Source: an uncultured Prevotellaceae bacterium | GTDB taxonomy: Bacteria > Bacteroidota > Bacteroidia > Bacteroidales > Bacteroidaceae | Direction: 5' to 3' | NCBI GenBank assembly: GCA_946415525.1 | Contig: CAMKSZ010000002.1 | Location: forward strand, 1-43,577 | DNA length: 43,577 nt | Part shown: piece by piece, positions 18,201-24,395 of the stretch | Layout of the letters: each line of letters starts with the position of its first letter | Numbering within the stretch: the stretch's first letter is position 1 | Position numbers and translations under genes: made by a program | Notes under the pieces: generated by a model | The model's input: the letters and a program-made list of their open reading frames with translations, nothing else | Databases searched by the model: none | What the model was told of the DNA's origin: nothing

Positions 18201-18610
18201 AGTTGCAGGGCCTGGCTGTATTCCGACGACCAATGCAGGCCTATCTTGTCAATCATGTTGGGAAAAGACTGGGCGATGCTGGCATACGCCAAGGCGGCTA
18301 ACATGTCGCCTTTGACAGGGATGCCGGGCATCGACGGCAGCGTGTAGGTCTGAAGCGGCTCTATGCCGCCTTGGATGAGGGCGGCCGTTTGCATCGCTAT
18401 CAACTGCACTTCTTGAGGGGAGTATTTGCCCAACAGGCATAGGGAGCGCAACAGCATCGTCGTCACGGAGTTGTCTGCCAAGGGCGAGTCCGATACCGCT
18501 GGTGCCGACGACGGGGAAGGGACGGACTGGCTAAGGCCGGTCATCTCTTCTTCTGTGAATAGCATCATTTGGTTGGGGTCGGTGTGGCGGCGTCCCTTGG
18601 TCTTTCTCAT
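18185..18610 (-). CDS. Uncharacterised small protein downstream of glyA
   Basis: A protein of 141 residues from ATG 18610 (MRKTKGRRHTDPNQ), or 159 from ATG 18664. It has a basic N-terminus followed by an NQMMLFTEEEM segment, a Ser/Pro/Ala-rich linker, and a helical C-terminal half (VTTMLLRSLCLLGKYSPQEV to the end). No signal peptide or membrane segment is seen. I do not recognise a named family. It starts 29-83 nt after the glyA stop on the same strand and is probably the last gene of the pyrBI-glyA run. The stop lies 16 bp inside the convergent MBL gene. The 18610 start is preferred because the preceding 18 residues look unlike a protein N-terminus. Confidence 0.65.
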   Translation of the reverse strand: MRKTKGRRHTDPNQMMLFTEEEMTGLSQSVPSPSSAPAVSDSPLADNSVTTMLLRSLCLLGKYSPQEVQLIAMQTAALIQGGIEPLQTYTLPSMPGIPVKGDMLAALAYASIAQSFPNMIDKIGLHWSSEYSQALQLYSKS

Positions 18611-18693
18611 GGCTGACGGTTTGGTGAGAAATCCACCCCATGACACGGGACGTACCGGTGGCATGAGGTGGATGTTATGTGTTGATGGATTGA

Positions 18694-19974
18694 TTAGTAA
18701 GCGAAGAGGGGATAGTCCTTCATCGTCTCGTTCACCTTCTCGCGGACGCGGGCAATCACCTTCTCGTCCTCGGGTGCGTTGAGCACTTCCTCTATCAGTT
18801 CGGCGATGAGCACCATCAGGTCTTCCTTGGCACCGCGTGTGGTGAGGGCGGGAGTGCCGAGGCGGATGCCGGAGGTCTGGAAGGCGCTGCGGCTGTCGAA
18901 CGGCACCATGTTCTTGTTCACCGTGATGTCGGCGGACACCAAGGCGTTTTCTGCCACCTTGCCGGTAAGGTCGGGATATTTCGTGCGAAGGTCAACGAGC
19001 ATGGAGTGGTTGTCCGTACCGCCGCTGACGATGCCGAAGCCGCGCTTCACCAGTTCGTCGGCAAGCACGCGGGCGTTCACCTGCACTTGTTTTGCCCATT
19101 CCTTGAACTCGGGCTGCAGTGCCTCGCCGAAGGCAACGGCCTTGGCGGCGATGACGTGCTCCAACGGACCGCCCTGGGTGCCGGGGAATACGGCGCTGTC
19201 GAGCAACTGGCTCATCATTTTCACCACACCCTTCGGTGTCTTCTTGCCCCAAGGATTCTCGAAGTCCTTGCCCAACAGGATGATGCCGCCACGCGGGCCG
19301 CGCAGTGTCTTGTGGGTGGTCGAGGTCACGATGTGGGCATATTCCAGCGGATTGTCGAGCAGTCCGGCGGCGATGAGACCGGCGGGGTGGGCCATGTCGA
19401 TCATCAGCAGGGCGCCTACCTTGTCGGCAATCTCGCGCATGCGCTTGTAGTCCCATTCACGGCTGTAGGCTGAACCGCCGCCAATGATGAGTTTCGGCTT
19501 GTGCTCCAAGGCCAGTTGTTCCATCTCGTCATAATCCACACGGCCGGTTTCCTTGTTGAGGTTGTAGCCGACGGGCTTGTAGAGGATGCCCGAGGTGTTG
19601 ACGAGGGAGCCGTGGGAGAGGTGACCGCCATGTGCCAGGTTGAGGCCCATGAAGGTGTCGCCGGGATTGAGAACGGTGAGCAGCACGGCGGCATTGGCTT
19701 GGGCGCCTGAGTGGGGCTGCACGTTGGCCCATTCTGCATTGAAGAGTTTCTTCACGCGCTCGCGGGCAAGGTCTTCTACTTGGTCCACCACCTGGCAACC
19801 GCCGTAATAGCGCTTGCCGGGAAGGCCCTCGGCGTATTTGTTGGTGAGGCAACTGCCCATGGCCTGCATCACCTCGTCGCTGACAAAGTTCTCCGATGCT
19901 ATCAGTTCCATTCCTTTCAGTTGTCGCTGGTGTTCTCTCTCAATGAGGTCGAAAATCTCTTGGTCTCTTTTCAT
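18694..19974 (-). CDS. glyA: Serine hydroxymethyltransferase
   Basis: GlyA uses PLP and tetrahydrofolate to interconvert serine and glycine with formation of 5,10-methylene-THF, the main one-carbon source. The 426-residue product shows the N-terminal [10 protein letters not shown] block, the [12 protein letters not shown] substrate loop, and the PLP Lys in [14 protein letters not shown]. Length is normal. It follows pyrI by 54 nt with no promoter match between, so it is likely read from the pyrB promoter. This links pyrimidine and one-carbon supply. Confidence 0.97.
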   Translation of the reverse strand: MKRDQEIFDLIEREHQRQLKGMELIASENFVSDEVMQAMGSCLTNKYAEGLPGKRYYGGCQVVDQVEDLARERVKKLFNAEWANVQPHSGAQANAAVLLTVLNPGDTFMGLNLAHGGHLSHGSLVNTSGILYKPVGYNLNKETGRVDYDEMEQLALEHKPKLIIGGGSAYSREWDYKRMREIADKVGALLMIDMAHPAGLIAAGLLDNPLEYAHIVTSTTHKTLRGPRGGIILLGKDFENPWGKKTPKGVVKMMSQLLDSAVFPGTQGGPLEHVIAAKAVAFGEALQPEFKEWAKQVQVNARVLADELVKRGFGIVSGGTDNHSMLVDLRTKYPDLTGKVAENALVSADITVNKNMVPFDSRSAFQTSGIRLGTPALTTRGAKEDLMVLIAELIEEVLNAPEDEKVIARVREKVNETMKDYPLFAY

Positions 19975-20028
19975 TTTCTTCTTTTTGTTGATGTTCCTTA
20001 TTGTTTGTTCTCTGGTTGCGTGATAGGG

Positions 20029-20487
20029 TTATTTCTGCAGTTCCACCTCGTTGATGTCCTGCTCCTTGTCGCAGTAGTGGCAGCGGAGGATGCCGCGTGC
20101 CTTATCCACTACGTGGAAGACGGTGTCCATCGGCTCGTTGTTGGTGATGCACTTGGGGTTGTTGCATTTCACGATGCCAATCAGTTCGTCGGGGGTGACG
20201 ACGGTCTTCTTCTCCACCACCTCATAGTTGTGGATGATGCTCAGCACCACGTTGGGGGCGACTACGGAGAGGCGGGAGATTTCGGCGTCGGTGAAGAATT
20301 TGTCGCTTACCTTGATGATGCCTTTCTGCCCGACTTTCGTCGAGGGGTAGTTGAAGCCGATGGTGACGGTGGCTGTGACATTGGCAAGACCCAATAGGTT
20401 CACCACCTCAAAGGTCTTGTCAGAGGGGATATGGTCGATGACGGTGCCGTTCTTGATGGCGGCGACAAGTCGTTCTTTCTTGTTCAT
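20029..20487 (-). CDS. pyrI: Aspartate carbamoyltransferase regulatory chain
   Basis: PyrI binds CTP/ATP and controls the catalytic PyrB trimers in the 2xC3-3xR2 ATCase complex at the start of UMP synthesis. The 152-residue product has the allosteric N-domain ([20 protein letters not shown]) and the zinc domain with the Cys4 site CNNPKC...CHYC near the C-terminus. All four cysteines are present, so assembly with PyrB is expected. The ATG overlaps the pyrB stop as ATGA, so translation is coupled. Confidence 0.97.
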   Translation of the reverse strand: MNKKERLVAAIKNGTVIDHIPSDKTFEVVNLLGLANVTATVTIGFNYPSTKVGQKGIIKVSDKFFTDAEISRLSVVAPNVVLSIIHNYEVVEKKTVVTPDELIGIVKCNNPKCITNNEPMDTVFHVVDKARGILRCHYCDKEQDINEVELQK

Positions 20488-21446
20488 TGGCGCTGAGGTT
20501 GTTGGATGATGGTGGGGTCGTTGCGGACTTCGTCGAGGCTGATGCCGAGCACGTCGCAGATGATGGCTTCGCGGGCATAGAGCCCGTTGCGGGCTTGTTG
20601 GATGTAGTAGGCCTGCGGGGTCTCGTCCACGTCGTAGGCAATCTCGTTTACGCGGGGCAGCGGATGGAGAATCTTCATGTTGGCCTTTGCCTTTCCTAAC
20701 ATGCTGGCCTTCAGCACGTAGGTGTTCTTCACACGCTCATATTCCATCAAGTCGGAGAAACGCTCTTTCTGCACGCGGGTCATGTAGATGATGTCGGCGT
20801 CGGCGATGATGTCTTCGCTGAGGGTGGTGTGCTCCTCGAAGCGGATGCCTTTCTCGTTGCAATACATCTTGTATTCGTTGGGCATCGACAGTTCGGTGGG
20901 GGCAATGAAGTGGAACGTGGGGTTGAAATGGCGCATCGCCATCAGCAGCGAGTGAACGGTGCGGCCGTATTTCAAGTCGCCAACCAGATAGATGTTCAGG
21001 TTTTCAAGTGTTCCCTGGGTCTGGTAGATGGTGTAGAGGTCGAGCATGCACTGCGAGGGATGCTGGTGGGCGCCGTCGCCGGCATTGATGATGGGCACGG
21101 GCGAGATCTCGCTGGCATATTGGGCGGCTCCCTCGATGTAGTGGCGCATCGCTATCACGTCGGCGTAGTTGGCGACCATCAGGATGGTGTCCTTTAGCGT
21201 CTCGCCTTTCGACACACTCGATGCCTTGGCATCGGAAAAGCCGATGACGCGGGCGCCGAGGCGGTTGGCGGCAGTTTCAAAACTCAGGCGGGTGCGGGTC
21301 GAGGGTTCATAAAATAAGGTGGCCACCACCTTGCCCTTGAGAATCTCGCGGTTGGGATGTTTCTCAAACTCTTTGGCCAATTCTATCATGTAGAGAATCT
21401 TCTCTTTCGACAAATTGGCAATCGTCACAAAGTTGCGTTTGTACAT
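20484..21446 (-). CDS. pyrB: Aspartate carbamoyltransferase catalytic chain
   Basis: PyrB condenses carbamoyl phosphate and aspartate into N-carbamoyl-aspartate, the committed step of pyrimidine synthesis. The 320-residue product shows the carbamoyl-phosphate site [15 protein letters not shown], the HxxxGAxxQHPSQ-type region ([18 protein letters not shown]), and the aspartate loop HPLPRVNEI. It overlaps pyrI by 4 nt and leads the pyrBI-glyA run. It is divergent from the penicillin-binding protein gene, with a 126-bp shared upstream region. Confidence 0.97.
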   Translation of the reverse strand: MYKRNFVTIANLSKEKILYMIELAKEFEKHPNREILKGKVVATLFYEPSTRTRLSFETAANRLGARVIGFSDAKASSVSKGETLKDTILMVANYADVIAMRHYIEGAAQYASEISPVPIINAGDGAHQHPSQCMLDLYTIYQTQGTLENLNIYLVGDLKYGRTVHSLLMAMRHFNPTFHFIAPTELSMPNEYKMYCNEKGIRFEEHTTLSEDIIADADIIYMTRVQKERFSDLMEYERVKNTYVLKASMLGKAKANMKILHPLPRVNEIAYDVDETPQAYYIQQARNGLYAREAIICDVLGISLDEVRNDPTIIQQPQRQ

Positions 21447-21477
21447 CTGTGGATATTGTTTGTTTCGATTTCGACCG

Positions 21478-21485
21478 CGAAGTTA
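21478..21485 (-). promoter_or_regulatory. Putative pyrB -7 box
   Basis: The minus strand carries TAACTTCG (21485-21478), identical to the serC -7 box. No clear TTTG lies 19-21 bp upstream. About 32 nt precede the pyrB ATG. Confidence 0.45.
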
Positions 21486-21503
21486 CGCATTATTTTTAAT
21501 TTA

Positions 21504-21536
21504 TTTGCCATAATTCAAAAGAAATATGTAAATTTG
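21504..21536 (+). promoter_or_regulatory. Promoter of the class A PBP gene (-33/-7)
   Basis: TTTG at 21504-21507 and TAAATTTG at 21529-21536 with 21 bp spacing. Leader to the ATG at 21573 is about 32 nt. It excludes the track start at 21357, which lies inside pyrB. Confidence 0.75.
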
Positions 21537-21572
21537 CACCGCATATTTTTAAATGACCTTTATTTTCATACA

Positions 21573-23888
21573 ATGAGAAGAAAATTCGTGAATGTCCTCT
21601 GGGGAGTGCTCCTCGGGGTCGTCATCATAGTGGCACTGGGTGCTATCGCCATTTGGAACGGATGGATTGGATATATGCCTCCCATGGACGACTTGCAGAA
21701 TCCTATCAGCAAGTTCTCTTCACAGGTCTATTCCGCCGACGGAAAATTAATGGGTACCTATGCTTCCAGCAGGGAGAACCGCATCTCCACGCCTTACAAC
21801 AGCATTTCGCCCAACCTTGTCCACGCCCTTGTCTCCACCGAGGACGAAAGGTTCTATGAGCATTCGGGCATCGATTTCAAGGCTTTGTCGAGGGCGATTG
21901 TCAAGCGTGGCATCATGGGCAACGAGAGTGCGGGCGGTGGCTCCACCATCACGCAGCAGTTGGCGAAGCAACTCTATTCCGAGGTGGCTCATAGCAAACT
22001 CGAGCGTCTCTTCCAAAAACCTATCGAGTGGGTCATCGCTGTCAAACTCGAACGGACGTTCACCAAGGAGGAGATTATCACCATGTATCTCAACTACTTC
22101 GACTTCCTCTACAATGCCATTGGCGTGAAGAGTGCGGCGAAGACTTATTTCAACAAGGAACCGAAGGACCTCTCCGTCGTGGAGTCGGCGACACTGGTCG
22201 GACTGTGCAAGAACCCTTCTTACTTCAACCCCGTGCGCTATCCTAACCGCTGTCTGGAGCGCCGCAACATCATCTTGGCGCAGATGTACAAGGGGGGATA
22301 TATCACTGAGGATGAGTGCAGGAGGTATCTTGTGGAACCGCTCAAACTCGACTTCCAACGTTCGGGCGACAGGGACAACTTGATGGGCATCGCTCCTTAT
22401 TTCAGGGAATACCTAAAGCAATACATGATGGCGAAAAAGCCGGTGACCGACGACTACCCGTCATGGAAAAAGGCGCAGTTTTATATGGATTCCATCGCTT
22501 GGGAGAACGACCCACTCTATGGATGGTGCAACAAGAACACCAGAAGGGGAGGGCAGCCCTACAATATCAACACCGACGGCCTCCGCATCTATACGACCAT
22601 CGACACCCGTATGCAGAAGTATGCCGAGGAGGCGGTCATAGAGCATCTCTCGCAGACCCTTCAGCCGGCTTTTAACTCGCAGGTGAGGGGCAGCGCCCGT
22701 GGCCCGTTCTCGCGGAAAATGTCGCGTCAGGACTATGAAAGGGTGATGAACAGGGCCATCAAGCAGAGCCATCGCTACCTGCTGTTGAAGGAGAGTGGTG
22801 CCACCGAGGAGCAAATCAAGAAAAACTTCGACACACCGGTGGAGATGAGGCTCTTCACCTACAATGGGGAGATTACCAAGATGATGTCGCCGCTCGACTC
22901 CATCATCTATTACAAGACGTTCCTCAGGGCGGGATTCGTCAGCATGGATCCGCACGATGGTTCGGTGAAGGCGTATGTGGGCGGTCCCAACTATGAGTAT
23001 TTCCAATACGACATGGCCATGGTGGGCAGGCGACAGGTGGGTTCCACCATCAAGCCTTACCTTTATTCTTTGGCGATGGAGAATGGTTTCACGCCGTGCG
23101 ACCAAGCCCCCAACAGGGCACAGACCTATTACGAGAACGGCACAAGGTGGACACCGCGTAACGGCAGCCGTTCGAGATATGGCGCCATGGTGACGCTCAA
23201 ATGGGGACTGCAGCAGTCGAACAACTGGATTTCTGCCTACCTAATTAATAAGTTCACCCCGCTCGCGCTGAAGGAGTTGCTCAACAAGTATGGCATCAAC
23301 AATCCCAATATCAAGGCCACGATGGCGCTTTGCCTCGGACCATGTGAGGTCACTGTCGGCGAGATGGTCAGCGCCTATACCGCGTTCGTCAACAAGGGCA
23401 TCCGCTGCGCTCCTTACATGGTGACGCGTATCGAGGACAGTGAGGGCAATATCATCGCCAATTTCCTGCCGCAATACAATGAGGTCATCTCCGAGAGCAG
23501 TTCCTACAAAATGCTCGAACTGCTGAGGGCGGTGGTCGATGGCGGTACTGCCCGCCGCGTGAGGGGCAACGGCATCTCCGGAGAGATTGGTGGAAAGACC
23601 GGTACGACCAACGACAATGCCGACGCTTGGTTCATGGGCATCACGCCTCAGTTGGTCAGTGGCTGTTGGGTTGGCGGCGAGGATCGCGACATCCACTTCA
23701 TGTCAATGGCTTTGGGCCAGGGTGCCGCCGCCGCTCTGCCTATCTGGGCGAAGTACATGAGAAAGGTCTATTCCGATGCCAGCCTCGACTACACGCAGAG
23801 CGCCAAGTTTGATGTCCCGAAGGATTTCGACACTTGCAACGATAAAATCGACCAATACGAATACAGCATCGAGGATGTCTATGAATAG
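21573..23888 (+). CDS. Class A penicillin-binding protein (PBP1A-like)
   Basis: A bifunctional peptidoglycan synthase that polymerises glycan from lipid II and cross-links stem peptides in the periplasm. From ATG 21573 it is 771 residues: a basic N-terminus, one membrane helix (about 8-30), then a GT51 glycosyltransferase domain with EDERFYEHSGID (catalytic Glu) and GGSTITQQLAKQLY. The transpeptidase domain follows, with SxxK in VGSTIKPYLY, SxN in QQSNNWIS and KTG in GGKTGTTND. All catalytic motifs are intact. The track start at 21357 adds 72 residues from the pyrB opposite strand and is rejected. A 9-bp repeat tract and a terminator follow. Confidence 0.96.
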   Translation: MRRKFVNVLWGVLLGVVIIVALGAIAIWNGWIGYMPPMDDLQNPISKFSSQVYSADGKLMGTYASSRENRISTPYNSISPNLVHALVSTEDERFYEHSGIDFKALSRAIVKRGIMGNESAGGGSTITQQLAKQLYSEVAHSKLERLFQKPIEWVIAVKLERTFTKEEIITMYLNYFDFLYNAIGVKSAAKTYFNKEPKDLSVVESATLVGLCKNPSYFNPVRYPNRCLERRNIILAQMYKGGYITEDECRRYLVEPLKLDFQRSGDRDNLMGIAPYFREYLKQYMMAKKPVTDDYPSWKKAQFYMDSIAWENDPLYGWCNKNTRRGGQPYNINTDGLRIYTTIDTRMQKYAEEAVIEHLSQTLQPAFNSQVRGSARGPFSRKMSRQDYERVMNRAIKQSHRYLLLKESGATEEQIKKNFDTPVEMRLFTYNGEITKMMSPLDSIIYYKTFLRAGFVSMDPHDGSVKAYVGGPNYEYFQYDMAMVGRRQVGSTIKPYLYSLAMENGFTPCDQAPNRAQTYYENGTRWTPRNGSRSRYGAMVTLKWGLQQSNNWISAYLINKFTPLALKELLNKYGINNPNIKATMALCLGPCEVTVGEMVSAYTAFVNKGIRCAPYMVTRIEDSEGNIIANFLPQYNEVISESSSYKMLELLRAVVDGGTARRVRGNGISGEIGGKTGTTNDNADAWFMGITPQLVSGCWVGGEDRDIHFMSMALGQGAAAALPIWAKYMRKVYSDASLDYTQSAKFDVPKDFDTCNDKIDQYEYSIEDVYE

Positions 23889-23914
23889 CATCATCGCTGA
23901 ATAAGGGCTCTAAG

Positions 23915-23974
23915 GTCCTTAAAGTCCTTAAGGTCCTTAAAGTCCTTAAAGTCCTTAAAGACCTTAAAGTCTTC
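23915..23974. repeat. 9-bp tandem repeat (GTCCTTAAA)n after the PBP gene
   Basis: Six consecutive 9-bp units run GTCCTTAAA, GTCCTTAAG, GTCCTTAAA x3, GACCTTAAA, then a partial GTCTTC. The tract starts 26 bp after the PBP stop and ends just before a terminator hairpin. It is non-coding on the plus strand. The minus-strand ORF through it (repeating Leu-Arg-Thr) is a by-product of the repeat. Confidence 0.9.
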
Positions 23975-23982
23975 ACCCCCTA

Positions 23983-24020
23983 ATAATCATCCTTGACACA
24001 GGTCAAGGATGATTATGTTT
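23983..24020. terminator. Strong terminator hairpin after the PBP gene
   Basis: A perfect 15-bp stem ATAATCATCCTTGAC / GTCAAGGATGATTAT with a 4-nt ACAG loop, followed by GTTTTAT. It ends the PBP transcript beyond the repeat tract. Confidence 0.85.
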
Positions 24021-24043
24021 TATGCAAATTTCTTTCATTTTTC

Positions 24044-24074
24044 TTTCCTGTGTGCCCACACAGTATTACCTTTG
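24044..24074 (+). promoter_or_regulatory. Promoter of a small transcription unit
   Basis: TTTC at 24044-24047 (one base from TTTG) and TACCTTTG at 24067-24074, an exact -7 box, with 19 bp spacing. It fires into the gap before the alpha-CTD/HARE gene, with transcription from about 24079. Confidence 0.65.
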
Positions 24075-24112
24075 CATTGCATTTAGCAATAATAGGTTTA
24101 TATTTTAAGGTT

Positions 24113-24193
24113 ATGGATATTTTTTTGATGACTGTCCGCTTCCTTGGTGTAGTGGCAGAAATGAAAGAGATGAAAGAAAGATTGTTGGGGTAA
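24113..24193 (+). CDS. Possible 26-residue peptide
   Basis: An ATG 34 nt after the predicted transcription start opens a 26-codon ORF (MDIFLMTVRFLGVVAEMKEM... ending LLG). The first half is hydrophobic and the second a charged helix of repeated Met-Lys-Glu. That shape fits a small membrane-associated peptide, but an ORF this short can occur by chance and there is no Shine-Dalgarno to judge by. The track joins it to an upstream ORF starting in the terminator at 23993, which is not credible. Confidence 0.3.
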   Translation: MDIFLMTVRFLGVVAEMKEMKERLLG

Positions 24194-24253
24194 TAACCCA
24201 ATGGATGATATGGTTTTTTAAGGGTATTTTTCATAAGAAAGATGGTTTTAGGT

Positions 24254-24291
24254 GACTGCGGTGTCTTGCTCAAGACATCGCAGTTGTCTTT
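24254..24291 (+). terminator. Terminator of the small transcription unit
   Basis: GACTGCGGTGTCTT and AAGACATCGCAGTT form a 14-bp stem with two G-U pairs around a GCTC loop, followed by GTCTTTTGT. The promoter of the next gene begins about 35 bp later. Confidence 0.75.
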
Positions 24292-24324
24292 TGTACTGAT
24301 TTTGCAAATTTTGGAGGTCCAAAA

Positions 24325-24356
24325 CTTGCGCTTTCGCAAATTTGTTGTTATCTTTG
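24325..24356 (+). promoter_or_regulatory. Promoter of the alpha-CTD/HARE-like gene (-33/-7)
   Basis: CTTG at 24325-24328 (near TTTG) and TATCTTTG at 24349-24356, an exact -7 box, with 20 bp spacing. Transcription from about 24361 gives a 35-nt leader to ATG 24396 and rules out the track start at 24342. Confidence 0.7.
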
Positions 24357-24395
24357 CATCGGAAGCGTGTCGCTTCTTCAAAAACACAATCCGTC

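Larger units (their letters stand above)
24079..24291 (+). ncRNA. Candidate small RNA or small-protein mRNA (about 210 nt)
   Basis: The interval between a good promoter (-7 at 24067-24074) and an intrinsic terminator (24254-24291) forms a self-contained unit of about 210 nt. It holds a TTGGG...CCCAA hairpin around 24184-24202 and an AT-rich second half. It could be a regulatory RNA or the mRNA of the 26-codon ORF at 24113-24193. I cannot match it to a known RNA family by eye. Confidence 0.4.

Noticed and set aside
23915-23974. Possible CRISPR array
   Set aside because: The 9-bp units are directly adjacent with no unique spacers and no cas genes nearby; a simple tandem repeat.
23740-23976. 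Minus-strand ORF with repeating Leu-Arg-Thr
   Set aside because: The repeats only reflect the 9-bp tandem DNA array; the rest is antisense to the PBP gene.
24013-24387. 124-codon minus-strand ORF in the PBP/HARE-like gap
   Set aside because: It crosses two terminators and two promoters on the other strand and is Lys/Asn-rich only because the region is AT-rich.
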